Shown: positions 40,541 through 49,199, counted from the first letter of the stretch. The stretch is 64,000 nucleotides of DNA from Actinoplanes sichuanensis (GCF_033097365.1 NZ_AP028461.1:8308001-8372000); one strand, 5' to 3'. The notes: generated by a model from the letters alone, not told the origin. Program-made: numbers and translations.

Positions 40541-40849
40541 ATGGCTGTTGTGAAGATCAACGCGATTGAGGTCCCCGAGGGCGCCGGCCCCGAGCTGGAG
40601 AAGCGGTTCGCGGCCCGGCACGGCGCCGTGGAGAACTCGCCCGGGTTCCTCGGTTTCGAGCTGCTGCGCCCGGTCGCCGGCGACACCCGCTACTTCGTCT
40701 ACACCCGCTGGGAGTCCGAGGAGGACTTCCAGAACTGGGCGAACGGCGGCGCCAAGGAGGCACACGCCGGCGAGCGGGCCAAGCCGGTGGCCTCCGGCGC
40801 CAGCCTCCTGGAGTTCGAGGTCGTCCAGTCGGTCCAGAAGGCCGGCTGA
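40541..40849 (+). CDS. mhuD: Heme-degrading monooxygenase (MhuD/IsdG type)
   Basis: 102 residues, close to the mycobacterial MhuD length. The sequence follows MhuD closely (VVKINAIEVPEGAGPELEKR, ENSPGFLGFELLRP, WESEEDFQNWANG). The catalytic set is complete at the same numbers: Asn7, Trp66 and His75. MhuD opens heme to mycobilins and releases iron without CO. The fold is a dimeric ferredoxin-like ABM domain. It has its own leaderless promoter although only nine bases follow the pump stop. Confidence 0.92.
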   Translation: MAVVKINAIEVPEGAGPELEKRFAARHGAVENSPGFLGFELLRPVAGDTRYFVYTRWESEEDFQNWANGGAKEAHAGERAKPVASGASLLEFEVVQSVQKAG

Positions 40850-40855
40850 CGCCAC

Positions 40856-40888
40856 GATGGCGTACCCGGGTCGTCCGGGTACGCCATC
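40856..40888. terminator. Perfect hairpin between mhuD and the ANTAR gene
   Basis: GATGGCGTACCCGG and CCGGGTACGCCATC form a 14-bp perfect stem with a five-base loop between convergent genes. No U-tract; probably bidirectional. Confidence 0.75.
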
Positions 40889-40894
40889 GGCCGT

Positions 40895-41710
40895 TCAGGA
40901 GCTGTTACGGGCGGCTGCGGCCACCAGCCGGGTGGCCACGGTCCCCCGGTCCAGTCCGAGGCGCTGGGCGCTCTCCTGGAGCACCGCGTAGGCCTCCTGG
41001 ACGCCACAGCCTCGCTGCGCGATTATCACCCCGGCCGCCCGGTCGACCTCGGCGCCCTCGGTCAGCGCCTCCCGGCGGTGCAGCTCCCCCAGCAGCACCT
41101 CGGCTTGGCCGGCCAGGGCCATCGCGGTCACCAGGACCTCCGGGTCCACCGCACCGGCCCGGTCCGGGTAGATGCTGACCGCCCCGACCGCGGTCCGCCG
41201 CACGTCCAGCGGGATCGCGGCGACCGCCCGCAGGCCGTCGGCTCGGGCCGCGCCGGCCAACTCCGGCCATCTCTCGTCGGCCGGCAGGTCGTCCGCGGTC
41301 ACCACGGTGCGGGTGCGGGCCGCCTCCATGCCCGGGCCGGTGCTTCCGGCGTACTGCTGCTGATCGAAGGTCTCACCGGCCGGGCCGGACCCGGCCGCGG
41401 TGAGTGGCCCGCCCTCGCCGATCAGGGCGACCGAGCAGCGGACGATGCCGGGCAGAGTGGCCGTCGCGAACGCGGCGAACCGGTCGAGGGCCTGATGCAG
41501 GGAGTCCGCGGTGAGCAGGCGGACGGTGACCTCGTGCAGGAGGCCGGCGAGTTCCACCGGGTGTGGCCCACCGGTGATGGCGCCGGTGACCGGAGCCGTG
41601 TGCCGCGAGCCGCGGCGCGGGGTCAGCGATGACGTGCCGTCTTTGGGGGTGCGCCGGGCCAGCCGGGCGCCACGCTGCGCGGCCGGGACACGACGTTTCG
41701 GGGCAGACAC
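40895..41710 (-). CDS. GAF-ANTAR RNA-binding antiterminator
   Basis: 271 residues. A basic disordered N-terminus (~45 residues) precedes a GAF domain (LHEVTVRLLTADSLHQALDRF to GAVSIYPDRAG) and a C-terminal ANTAR helix bundle (REALTEGAEVDRAAGVIIAQRGCGVQEAYAVLQESAQRLG). ANTAR domains bind paired stem-loops in nascent RNA to prevent termination; the GAF would sense a ligand. GTG 41710 is used, though an internal start near residue 41 (VTGAITGG) is possible because the first 40 residues are low complexity. Confidence 0.85.
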   Translation of the reverse strand: MSAPKRRVPAAQRGARLARRTPKDGTSSLTPRRGSRHTAPVTGAITGGPHPVELAGLLHEVTVRLLTADSLHQALDRFAAFATATLPGIVRCSVALIGEGGPLTAAGSGPAGETFDQQQYAGSTGPGMEAARTRTVVTADDLPADERWPELAGAARADGLRAVAAIPLDVRRTAVGAVSIYPDRAGAVDPEVLVTAMALAGQAEVLLGELHRREALTEGAEVDRAAGVIIAQRGCGVQEAYAVLQESAQRLGLDRGTVATRLVAAAARNSS

Positions 41711-42045
41711 TCGACGGATATTGCCACGTCTATCCGGAATCGTGCGCGATCAGGTGCCACGATCGGGGGGTGTTGCCTGGATAAACCGGGTGCGGAAATT
41801 TTGTCCCGGAAAGTTTTGCGCCGCCCCCCGGTGGTCCGGGAGGCGGCGCGGATGCCGGTGTGCAGGTCGCCTCGCGGCGAGTGGCTCAACACGGCTCCAG
41901 CCGAACGGTATTCCGTGCAGGCGTTGGGTGAGGCCCGGGGACACTGGGCACACCGGCATCCGTTCACAACCGTCGGCACCACCCGGTGATTCCATGAGCG
42001 GGTGTGACGTGGATCACGCCCCGGAGTTCGCCAAACAGCCTCCGC
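41711..42045. other. Gene-free stretch with a strong hairpin
   Basis: 335 bases without a convincing gene. At about 41819-41850, GCGCCGCC and GGCGGCGC flank a CCCCGG/CCGGG inner pairing and form a long stem. It is not followed by a U-tract on either strand. It could be an RNA structure ahead of the ANTAR gene on the opposite strand or a simple GC inverted repeat. Confidence 0.4.
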
Positions 42046-42294
42046 TCAGAAGTCCCGGGTGAGTCGTTCCGGGTCGACCTCGCGCCCCGGATACCGGGCC
42101 ATGTACTCGGTCTCCAGCTCGGCGGTCCGTTTGAAGTGGTTCTCCAGCGCCGCGTCCGGGCCGTGCCGCAGCGTGTGCAGCCGGGTCCGGTAGAGGCTGG
42201 CCAGTTCCCGAAAGAGGTCGTCGTCGGACAGTCCGGCCGGGTCGATACCGGTGTCGAAGGTCACCGCCGCGCCCTCGTCGTGTCGTGCCTTCAT
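42046..42294 (-). CDS. DUF6158-like small protein
   Basis: 82 residues. The sequence [28 protein letters not shown] and [14 protein letters not shown] resembles a small actinobacterial helical family that I recall as DUF6158; the function is unknown. Acidic and basic residues alternate in two long helices. ATG 42294 has GGGAGG upstream; a GTG ~11 codons later is an alternative. Confidence 0.65.
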   Translation of the reverse strand: MKARHDEGAAVTFDTGIDPAGLSDDDLFRELASLYRTRLHTLRHGPDAALENHFKRTAELETEYMARYPGREVDPERLTRDF

Positions 42295-42371
42295 CGTCGT
42301 GCGCCTCCCGTCGTTTCCGGCTCCACTCGATTGCACCGCTTGCCCGAGCGGGCCGCCGCCAAACCCGCCGG

Positions 42372-42377
42372 TAGGCT
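42372..42377 (+). promoter_or_regulatory. -10 element TAGGCT, leaderless start
   Basis: TAGGCT, seven bases, ATG 42385. Confidence 0.45.
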
Positions 42378-42384
42378 CGAGGGC

Positions 42385-42813
42385 ATGAGAGGGCTGTGGA
42401 CACCGGCGTGGATGGCCCGTCATCTCCTGGCGCTCGTCCTGACCGTCGGGTGCCTGGCCCTGGGCTGGTGGCAATACAGTCGCGCCGCCGACGGCAACTC
42501 GATCAGCTGGGGCTACATGTTCCAGTGGCCGGTCTTCGGTGGGTTCGTCGTGTTCATCTGGTGGCGCGAGGTTCAGCTCGCCCTCGGTAGGGCCGCGGGC
42601 GCGCCGTCGACCGCGGCCGAGCCGCCCGCCCCGCCGTCCCCGGCCGTCCCGGGCGCGCCGGTCACCCTGGGCCGCCCGGTCCGGGTCGCGGTCGAGCCCG
42701 CCGCCGGCAGCGCACCCGACCCGGAGCTGGACGCCTACAACGACTATCTGGCCTGGCTGGCCGCCAATCCCGGCGCGCGCCCGTCCGACTACCCCGGCCG
42801 CATCACCACATAA
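42385..42813 (+). CDS. Two-helix membrane protein, unknown function
   Basis: 142 residues. Two membrane helices near the N-terminus ([20 protein letters not shown] and [17 protein letters not shown]) are joined by a short polar loop with NSISWGY. The C-terminal half is cytoplasmic and Pro/Ala-rich, ending [21 protein letters not shown], a short amphipathic stretch. The next gene, a DUF3817 protein, follows at 34 bases, and this order suggests one operon of small integral membrane proteins. Confidence 0.75.
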   Translation: MRGLWTPAWMARHLLALVLTVGCLALGWWQYSRAADGNSISWGYMFQWPVFGGFVVFIWWREVQLALGRAAGAPSTAAEPPAPPSPAVPGAPVTLGRPVRVAVEPAAGSAPDPELDAYNDYLAWLAANPGARPSDYPGRITT

Positions 42814-42846
42814 AGCATCGCCACAGGAAGCAAGGAGCCACCCGCC

Positions 42847-43164
42847 GTGCAGGGAGCCCTCACCCGCTACCGGATCATCGCCTGGATCGTCGGCGTGGTC
42901 CTGCTCGTCCTCACCGTCGGCATGGTGCTGAAATACGGCCCGGCCGACGACGACACCCTGGTCAAGACGGTGGGCCAGTTCCACGGCTTCCTCTACATGG
43001 TCTACCTGGCGTGCACCTTCGACCTGTCCCGGCGGGTGCCGTGGCCGTTCAAGCGGATGCTGCTCGTCATGCTGGCCGGGACGGTTCCGTTCTTCTCGTT
43101 CTGGGCCGAGCGTCACGTGAGCCGCCACTGGGTTCCGGCCGCCGTCCCGGCACTGAGCGAATAG
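42847..43164 (+). CDS. DUF3817 integral membrane protein
   Basis: 105 residues with three helices: IIAWIVGVVLLVLTVGMVLKY, GFLYMVYLACTFDLSRRV and MLLVMLAGTVPFFSFWAERHV. The pattern GQFHGFLYMVYL and FFSFWAERHV is typical of DUF3817, a small actinobacterial/firmicute membrane family of unknown role. GTG 42847 has AAGGAG about eight bases upstream. Confidence 0.85.
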   Translation: MQGALTRYRIIAWIVGVVLLVLTVGMVLKYGPADDDTLVKTVGQFHGFLYMVYLACTFDLSRRVPWPFKRMLLVMLAGTVPFFSFWAERHVSRHWVPAAVPALSE

Positions 43165-43289
43165 TCCGATTACCGCGACGAATTAACGCTCAGCGGCGGT
43201 CAAATAACAGCCCGTTATCGGGACTATTCTCGCAAGTCCGGCCATTGGTGAAAATCACTCGGCCAGGCCTTGATTTCTTTTCTTCCGTC

Positions 43290-43495
43290 GATAGGTTAAT
43301 GCGGTTGGTCCGGTCCGCAGCCACAAACCCTCGGGTGGCGCCGGCCAACGCCGCCGAATGACGCGCGGCGATCCGGCTCCCACCCCCAGGGGCGCCGGAC
43401 GCCGCAACCGGACCGGATACACACGCGGACAGGGTCTTCTTCCAGCCCGACGGTCCCGCCGACCCGGTAGGCGGCCAAGCGGAAGAAAGGCCCCT
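43290..43495 (+). ncRNA. Probable c-di-AMP (ydaO/yuaA-class) riboswitch
   Basis: The leader of the NlpC/P60 gene has ydaO-like blocks in the expected order. These are a TTAATGCGG start (~43297), CTCGGGTGGCGCC, long GC helices, AGGGTC...GCCCGACGG near 43425-43451, then CCGCCGACCCGGTAGGCGG (43457-43474), close to the conserved 3' block GCTAACCTCGTAGGCG, and GGAAGAAAGG. ydaO riboswitches sense c-di-AMP and in actinobacteria often control wall hydrolases. Only a covariance-model match would settle it. Confidence 0.6.
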
Positions 43496-43500
43496 GACCA

Positions 43501-44463
43501 GTGCCACACCCCCGTACCCGGTTCCGGGCGCTCGTGGTCGCGCTGACGGCGTTCGCGATCACGACGTCGGGAGCGACGGCTGCCCATGCGGCGCCGTCCG
43601 AGGCCGAGCTCAAGAAGAAGATCGACAAGGCCTCGGAGCAACTCGAGGACGTCACCGAGCAGTACAACAAGCTCCGGCTCGACGCGAAGGCCACCAAGGC
43701 CGACGCGGCCAAGCTGGAGTCCTCCCTCAAGCCTGCCCAGGCAGCGCTCGCCGCCGCCACGGCCAAGGTGCAGACCATCGCCACCACCACCTACATGCAG
43801 GGCCGCACCGGCGCGATGACGGTGCTGGTGAGCGGTGACTCGGCGACCCTGCTGGAGCGGCTCGCGGTGCTCGACCAGATCACCAAGTCCAACCAGCAGG
43901 ACATCGACACCTTCACCGAGACCACGACCACCTTCGCCGAACGCAAGGCCGCGCTCAAGGTCACCCAGGACAAGCAGGCCGCCCAGGCCACTGAACTGGT
44001 CAATCGCAAGAAGAAGATCGAGGGCGACCTCGAGAAGCTGTACGACATGCGCGAGACCGCCTACGGCAGCGCCACCGAGAACAGCGGCTCCTACACCGGC
44101 ACGATCCCCGACATCCCGGGCTCGGCCGGCAAGGCGGTCACGTTCGCGTTCAACCAGATCGGCAAGCCGTACGGCTACGGCGACGCCGGCCCGAACTCGT
44201 ACGACTGCTCGGGTCTCACCTCGGCGGCATGGGCGGCGGCGGGCAAGTCGCTGCCACACAACGCCGCCGCGCAGTACAGTGCCACCGCCCGGATCAGCCG
44301 CGCCGATCTGCAACCCGGTGACCTGGTGTTCTACCGGAGCAACGGGCACGTCGCCCTGTACGTCGGCGGCGGCAAGATCATCGACGCCCCGTCGGCCGGC
44401 CGAGACGTACTGCATCGCACGATCGACATCATGACCCCGAACGGCTACGGCCGGGTCAAGTAG
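43501..44463 (+). CDS. Secreted NlpC/P60 peptidoglycan hydrolase (RipA/RpfB-associated type)
   Basis: 320 residues. A signal peptide (to ~AAHAA, residue 31) is followed by a long coiled coil (~35-185; EQLEDVTEQYNKLRLDAKATKADAAKLE in shortened form) and a C-terminal NlpC/P60 domain. The catalytic cysteine is C236 in YDCSGL and the histidine H283 in NGHVALYVG. Such enzymes cut the gamma-D-Glu-mDAP bond of stem peptides. The coiled coil usually autoinhibits or targets the enzyme to division sites. GTG start. Confidence 0.92.
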   Translation: MPHPRTRFRALVVALTAFAITTSGATAAHAAPSEAELKKKIDKASEQLEDVTEQYNKLRLDAKATKADAAKLESSLKPAQAALAAATAKVQTIATTTYMQGRTGAMTVLVSGDSATLLERLAVLDQITKSNQQDIDTFTETTTTFAERKAALKVTQDKQAAQATELVNRKKKIEGDLEKLYDMRETAYGSATENSGSYTGTIPDIPGSAGKAVTFAFNQIGKPYGYGDAGPNSYDCSGLTSAAWAAAGKSLPHNAAAQYSATARISRADLQPGDLVFYRSNGHVALYVGGGKIIDAPSAGRDVLHRTIDIMTPNGYGRVK

Positions 44464-44480
44464 CAGATCCGACCGGATCC

Positions 44481-44512
44481 CAGGGCTGTCGCAGCACCGT
44501 TGCGGCAGCCCT
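44481..44512 (+). terminator. Hairpin after the NlpC/P60 gene
   Basis: CAGGGCTG(T)CGCA pairs with TGCG(G)CAGCCCTG, a 12-bp stem with one mismatch, 18 bases after the stop. Confidence 0.65.
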
Positions 44513-44566
44513 GAGGACCAGCCGGAAGTCGATGGACCAGCCGGGACCTCGACAGTCAGACACGAG

Positions 44567-44598
44567 AAGGCCGGTGCCCCGTCTGAGGCACCGGCCTT
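44567..44598 (-). terminator. Hairpin after the sigma-factor gene
   Basis: AAGGCCGGTGCC and GGCACCGGCCTT are a perfect 12-bp stem with an eight-base loop, 23 bases from the sigma-factor stop. The A-rich flank on the plus strand gives a short T-run on the minus strand. It pairs with the hairpin at 44481 to separate convergent genes. Confidence 0.7.
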
Positions 44599-44620
44599 GA
44601 TCGTTTCAGAGAACCACTGG

Positions 44621-45622
44621 TCAGGCGGCCTGCAGACCCTCGGCCCGAGCCAGCTCACGCAGCCGGCCGAGCGCCTGGATCTCGAGCTGGCGGATCCGCT
44701 CCCGGCTCAGCGAGAAGCGGGACGCCACCTCGGTCAGCGAGTGCTCGCGGCCGTCCTCCAGGCCGTACCGCGCCCGCATGATGCCGGCCGACCGGTCGTC
44801 CAGGTGGTTGAGCAGGCCCTCGATGCGCTGCCGCTCGAGCGCGTTGAGGACGATCTCCTCGGGGCTCGGGGCGTCGCTGTCGGCGACCAGGTCACCGAGG
44901 TTGGTGTCGCCGTCGTCGCCGACCGGGGTGTCCAGCGAGACGGTGTCCTGCGCCCAGCGGGTGAGCTCGTTGACCCGCTCGACGGTGACGCCCAGCGCGG
45001 CCGCGATCTGCTCGGGCTCCGGGTCGGCGCCCAGCTCGCGAACCAGCTGCCGGGTGACGTTGCGCATCCGGTTGACGTCCTCGACCAGGTGGACGGGGAG
45101 CCGGACGGTGCGCTCCTGCTGGGCGATGGCCCGGCTGATCGCCTGGCGCACCCACCAGGTGGCGTAGGTGGAGAACTTGTAACCGCGCTCGTAGTCGAAC
45201 TTCTCGACCGCGCGGACCAGGCCGGTGTTGCCCTCCTGGATGAGGTCCAGCATCGGCATGCCGGACCGGACGTAGCGGCGTGCGATGGAGACGACCAGAC
45301 GAAGGTTGGCCCGAATGAACAGGTCCTTCGCGCGCTGGCCCTCGGTGACGAGACGTTCCAGTTCCTCCCGGCTGACGCCGCGGCGCTCCTCGCCCGTCTC
45401 GAGCAGGTGCTCGGCGTAGAGGCCCGCCTCGATAGCCTTCGAGAGTTCGACCTCCCGTGCGGCGTCCAACAGCGGCGTCCGGGAGATCTCGTGCAGGTAG
45501 ACTCCAACGAGGTCGCGCTCCTCAGCGACCTGGTCGGTACGCATCACGGTGTTCTTCTCCACGTTGCCCACGGTCCCCTCATTGCCGTCACTAACCCTGT
45601 TACGGGCATTACCTGCGTCCAT
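44621..45622 (-). CDS. Group 1/2 sigma-70 factor (HrdA/SigB-like)
   Basis: 333 residues, shorter than the housekeeping factor because the long N-terminal 1.1 region is missing. Region 1.2 has DLVGVYLHEISRTPLL; region 2 has ANLRLVVSIARRYVRSGMPMLDLIQEGNTGLVRAVEKFDYERGYKFSTYATWWVRQAI in the primary-sigma form; region 3 has RLPVHLVEDVNRM; region 4 ends RFSLSRERIRQLE. The near-primary region 2.4 predicts recognition of TANNNT-type -10 elements, as seen across this window. ATG 45622 has GGGAGAGG upstream; a further 17 codons are open above it. Confidence 0.88.
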   Translation of the reverse strand: MDAGNARNRVSDGNEGTVGNVEKNTVMRTDQVAEERDLVGVYLHEISRTPLLDAAREVELSKAIEAGLYAEHLLETGEERRGVSREELERLVTEGQRAKDLFIRANLRLVVSIARRYVRSGMPMLDLIQEGNTGLVRAVEKFDYERGYKFSTYATWWVRQAISRAIAQQERTVRLPVHLVEDVNRMRNVTRQLVRELGADPEPEQIAAALGVTVERVNELTRWAQDTVSLDTPVGDDGDTNLGDLVADSDAPSPEEIVLNALERQRIEGLLNHLDDRSAGIMRARYGLEDGREHSLTEVASRFSLSRERIRQLEIQALGRLRELARAEGLQAA

Positions 45623-46147
45623 CAGCCCTCTCCCGTAACGTCCGCAGCTCGTGCATTGCGGTTGCTGACACATCTACACAACAAATTGCTGGCCGCACTG
45701 ATTCCGGCTGGTGGATCGAAAGTGTCACGAATGTCTGGGTGGTACCTGAGAGCCCAGTGCGCGGAAGCTGAATACGGGATCTTCGCGATCGTCGTGCTGA
45801 CGATCGGTTACCCTCTACCCGCTTCATAACACCATCGGCCTCTCATCGTCACAGCGACGGGCATCACCCTGCGCTACGCGATGCTCGTCACCCCCGAGTA
45901 CGTGTCTCGCGCCTCTGGGGTTCATGTGCAGCATCGGCTGGACTTCGACAAGCCTGAAACAAACGGCTCCGCGAAAGCTCGTGCCCGCGGATCGAACGGG
46001 ACCACGGTCACAATGCGCCACGCCAAGCCACACTTCACTCGCCCACACGGGTGACGCCCGGTGAGCGCGAAACATTCCCAGGTGGCGGCCGGTTCCCACG
46101 GAGAAGTGAGGAACAGCACATCCACGACGGTGTGACAAGCTGCTCCC
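45623..46147. other. Gene-free stretch upstream of the sigma factor and the SDR
   Basis: 525 bases of lower GC than the surroundings between divergent genes. It should carry the sigma-factor promoter and leader. Frames here are shadows. I see no firm hairpin or repeat; two AT-rich patches are near 45672-45690 and 45768-45830. Confidence 0.5.
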
Positions 46148-46837
46148 ATGATCTCGACGCGTACGGCTCTGATCACCGGCGGCAACGGCGGGCTCGGCAC
46201 CGCCACCATCAGCGCGTTCCTGGCCGCGGGCTGGCGGGTGGTGGCCCCGGTGCGACCCGGGACGGCCGATCAGCTGCCGGCCGGGGTGGTCGCCGTGGAG
46301 GCGGATCTGACCAGTGAGGCCGACGTGCGGGCCGCGGCCGACCGCGCCGCGAGCGACCCGCAGGCGCCACTGCGGGCGGCGGTCAACCTGGTCGGCGGCT
46401 ACGCGGGGGCCGGCCTGATCGCGGACACCCCGGTGGCCGACTTCGAGGCGATGTTGGCGATCAACCTGCGGCCCACCTACCTGACCACGGCGGCGGCCCT
46501 GCCGCACCTGATCGCGGCCGGCGGTGGCTCGGTGGTGTGCGTCTCGTCGCGGGCCGCGAAGTCCCCGTTCCCGGGCGCGGCCGGCTACGTGACCGCCAAG
46601 GCGGCCGTGCTCGCCTTCGCCGCCGCGGTCGACGTCGAGTACCGCACGAAGAACGTGCGCTGCAACACCGTCCTGCCCAGCGTGATCGACACTCCGGCCA
46701 ACCGGGCTGCCATGCCGGACGCCGACCACGGCCGCTGGGTCGGCCCGGCCGAGATCGCCGAGACCGTGCTCTTCCTCGCCTCGGACGCCTCGGCGCCGAT
46801 CAGCGGCGCGCAGATCCCGGTCTACGGTCGGGCCTGA
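46148..46837 (+). CDS. Short-chain dehydrogenase/reductase
   Basis: 229 residues. Rossmann motif ALITGGNGGLGTATISAF, then NLVGGYAGAGL (the NAG-like strand), the catalytic serine in VVCVSSRAAK and the Tyr/Lys pair in GYVTAKAA. It is a classical SDR oxidoreductase; the substrate is unknown. CAAGCT lies six bases before ATG 46148, close to the leaderless pattern. Confidence 0.85.
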   Translation: MISTRTALITGGNGGLGTATISAFLAAGWRVVAPVRPGTADQLPAGVVAVEADLTSEADVRAAADRAASDPQAPLRAAVNLVGGYAGAGLIADTPVADFEAMLAINLRPTYLTTAAALPHLIAAGGGSVVCVSSRAAKSPFPGAAGYVTAKAAVLAFAAAVDVEYRTKNVRCNTVLPSVIDTPANRAAMPDADHGRWVGPAEIAETVLFLASDASAPISGAQIPVYGRA

Positions 46838-46845
46838 CCCGTCGC

Positions 46846-47493
46846 TCAGGCGCCGAGCTCGGCCAGGATGGCCTTCGTCACCTGCTCGGGAGTGCCGTTC
46901 GCGTCGATCACCACGAACGTCGGGTACTCCCGTAGCGAGCGGTAGGCCAGGTCCGCGGTCCGCAGGTAGTCCATGGTCTCGCTGTCGTAGCCACGGCGCT
47001 CGATCCGGTCCCGGGCCACCTCCGGGTCGACGGCCAGAAAGAACGTCACGTCCGGCCGCGGGAACAGCCGGTAGGCCAGGCGGGCGAACCGCTCGGCGGC
47101 CGGGCGGGCCCCGTGGGCGCGCAGGCTCGCGTACTGGCACACCGCATACCTGTCCATCACCGCGATCTCCCGGCGGACCGCCCGCCGCAGCAGGGTCCGG
47201 GCGATGGCCAGCCACCGCAGCGCCGACTCGACGACGAGCGTGCCGCGGCGCCCGAACAGGTCCTCGGCGTCGCTGCGACCGGCCGTCTTCGCGATCCGGC
47301 CGAACCAGTGGCGGCCGCCGGCGTTCTGCCGGTACCGCGCCGGGTGCCCGGCGGCGGCCAGCTCGGCGGCGACGACACGGGCCTGGGTGGTCTTACCGGA
47401 GCCGTCGATGCCGACCAGGGCGATGGTGCGCGGCATCCGGCGAGGCCCGCCGGAGGGGGCGGGGACCGGACCGGACTGCGCGAGGAGAGCCAT
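46846..47493 (-). CDS. Thymidylate kinase-like P-loop kinase
   Basis: 215 residues. P-loop IALVGIDGSGKTTQA, then VMDRYAVCQYA (the DR(Y/H) motif of dTMP kinases), RPDVTFFLAVDPEVARDRIERRG, and VVIDANGTPEQV near the end. These match the Tmk family, which phosphorylates dTMP, but the divergent middle leaves room for another nucleoside monophosphate kinase, and a canonical tmk may lie elsewhere. ATG 47493 or 47436 are possible; the longer start is used. Confidence 0.72.
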   Translation of the reverse strand: MALLAQSGPVPAPSGGPRRMPRTIALVGIDGSGKTTQARVVAAELAAAGHPARYRQNAGGRHWFGRIAKTAGRSDAEDLFGRRGTLVVESALRWLAIARTLLRRAVRREIAVMDRYAVCQYASLRAHGARPAAERFARLAYRLFPRPDVTFFLAVDPEVARDRIERRGYDSETMDYLRTADLAYRSLREYPTFVVIDANGTPEQVTKAILAELGA

Positions 47494-47633
47494 ACCGACC
47501 CACGGTAGCTCCCGTCGGCACATTCTGTTCCGCACCGGCGGGCACGGGCGGTCCTCCAGAATGATCGTGTGGGTTCAAGGTGCCGCGACTCCGGGTAGTC
47601 GTTCACGAACCGGACACGGGACAGGAGGACGGC

Positions 47634-48209
47634 ATGCCACACCGTGTGGACGAGGGTCTGGCCATCACCTTGAAGCGGGTCGCCTCGACGCTGAAGAGCG
47701 CGGACATCCCCTTCGCACTGGGCGGGAGCTTCGCGGTCTACGCCCGCGGCGGCTACTCCAGCGATCACGACGTCGACTTCCTGATCCGGGAACAGGACAA
47801 GGAACGGGCGTTGCAGGAACTGGCCGCGGTCGGCTTCGAGACCGAACAGCCGCCGGAGGACTGGCTGGTCAAGGTCTACGACGAGGGCCGGATGGCGGAC
47901 CTGATCTACCGCCCGGTCGAGTCACCGGTCGACGAGGAGACGCTCAAGGACACCGAGCAGATCTCGGTCGAGGCGATCTACATGCCGGTGATCTCCGCGT
48001 CCCGGCTGATGGTGCACAAGCTGCTCAGCTACAGCCAGCACTACTGCGACTTCGCCACCGGGCTGCCGGTCGCCCGCTCACTGCGCGAGCAGATCGACTG
48101 GGACCGGGTCCGCCGGGAGACCGAAGGCTCGCCGTACGCCGAAGCGTTCCTGGTGCTCCTGGACCGGTTGGACGTGGTGCCTTTCGCAAAGGAGCGGATA
48201 GGGGGATGA
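47634..48209 (+). CDS. Nucleotidyltransferase-fold protein
   Basis: 191 residues. The pattern FALGGSFAVYARGGYSSDHDVDFLIREQD is the GG/GS-x10-DxD signature of the nucleotidyltransferase superfamily (as in AbiEii/MNT or DUF1814-like proteins). LMVHKLLSYSQHYCDF follows. A helical C-terminus completes it. ATG 47634 has a perfect AGGAGG at the right distance. It starts a compact operon with a BON protein and a phosphoesterase, one base and then four-base overlap apart. No partner HEPN or antitoxin gene is seen. Confidence 0.8.
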   Translation: MPHRVDEGLAITLKRVASTLKSADIPFALGGSFAVYARGGYSSDHDVDFLIREQDKERALQELAAVGFETEQPPEDWLVKVYDEGRMADLIYRPVESPVDEETLKDTEQISVEAIYMPVISASRLMVHKLLSYSQHYCDFATGLPVARSLREQIDWDRVRRETEGSPYAEAFLVLLDRLDVVPFAKERIGG

Positions 48210-48210
48210 G

Positions 48211-48459
48211 ATGACCAACCAGATCGATCTCGAAGCCGAGATCCAGCGCCTGCTCACCGAACATGATCGAGTCGCCGAGCAGGGCATCACCGTGCACCGC
48301 CGGGACAACGTGGTGGTCCTCGGCGGGGAGGTGGAGAGCGCGCAGCGGCGCGACGAGGTCTGCCGGCAGATCTCCAGCCACTTCCCCGAGATCGAGATCA
48401 CCTGCGACATCGGCATCACCCGGGCGCAGGCGCCGAGCGAGGTGGAGGAGATTTCATGA
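48211..48459 (+). CDS. BON-domain protein
   Basis: 82 residues. A single BON-like alpha/beta module: EAEIQRLLTEHDRVAEQGITVHRRDNVVVLGGEVESAQRRDEVCRQI. BON domains usually bind phospholipids or membranes; here there is no signal peptide, so it would act in the cytosol. It begins one base after the preceding stop and overlaps the next gene by ATGA. Confidence 0.82.
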   Translation: MTNQIDLEAEIQRLLTEHDRVAEQGITVHRRDNVVVLGGEVESAQRRDEVCRQISSHFPEIEITCDIGITRAQAPSEVEEIS

Positions 48460-49199
48460 TCCGGATCGCCGCCGTGGGCGACGTCCACGTGGACAAGGAC
48501 GTGGTGGGCCGCTACCGGCCCGCCCTGGAGCAGCTGCCCGACCGTGCCGACGCCCTCCTCGTCGCGGGCGACCTGACCCGGCACGGGACCGTCGACGAGG
48601 CGAAGTGTTTCGCGACCGAGTTCGGCGGTCTGGCGGTACCGGTCGTGGTGGTGCTCGGTAACCACGACCACCAGAGTGATCAGGAGCAACAGGTCACCGA
48701 GGTGCTCACCGACGCCGGGATCACCGTGTTGGAGTGCTCGTCGACGGTTCTGGAGATTCGCGGCCACCGGCTCGGCATCGCCGGCGCCAAGGGATTCGGC
48801 GGCGGGTTCGCCGGGGCGTGCGCCAGCAACTTCGGCGAACGCGAGATGAAGACGTTCGTCGGTGTGACCGAGGACATCTCGACCCGGCTCGGCGAGGCTC
48901 TGCGATCGGTGCAGTGCGACGCGCTGGTCGCGCTCACCCACTACGCCCCGGTGCCGGACACCCTGGTCGGTGAGCCGTTGGAGATCTACCCGTTCCTCGG
49001 CTGCTACCAGCTCGGCAACGCGGTCGACTCGGCGCCGACCGCGCTGGCGCTGCACGGGCACGCGCACCACGGATCGGAGCGTGGCCGTACGCCCGGCGGG
49101 GTGCCGGTCCGTAACGTCGCGCACCCGGTGATCAAGCAGGCGTACAACGTGTACCAGCTGCTCTCCGAGTCCGTGGATTCCGAACTCGTACCGGCCTGA
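48456..49199 (+). CDS. Calcineurin-like metallophosphoesterase
   Basis: 247 residues. The metal-binding motifs are GDVHVDKD, ALLVAGDLTRHG, VLGNHDHQ and LHGHAHHGS near the C-terminus, giving the DxH-GD-GNH-GHxH set. The fold hydrolyses phosphomono- or diesters. Its fixed place behind the nucleotidyltransferase and BON genes suggests a joint pathway, perhaps adding and removing a nucleotide group, which is inference. Confidence 0.88.
   Translation: MIRIAAVGDVHVDKDVVGRYRPALEQLPDRADALLVAGDLTRHGTVDEAKCFATEFGGLAVPVVVVLGNHDHQSDQEQQVTEVLTDAGITVLECSSTVLEIRGHRLGIAGAKGFGGGFAGACASNFGEREMKTFVGVTEDISTRLGEALRSVQCDALVALTHYAPVPDTLVGEPLEIYPFLGCYQLGNAVDSAPTALALHGHAHHGSERGRTPGGVPVRNVAHPVIKQAYNVYQLLSESVDSELVPA

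Noticed and set aside
38720..40855. 711-codon minus-strand frame over the efflux pump
   Set aside because: Asp/Gly/His-rich antisense shadow of a 14-helix transporter; no motif.
41819..41850. Intrinsic terminator or ANTAR target in the 41.8-kb hairpin
   Set aside because: There is a strong stem but no U-tract, and I cannot make out the paired six-base loops expected of an ANTAR target.
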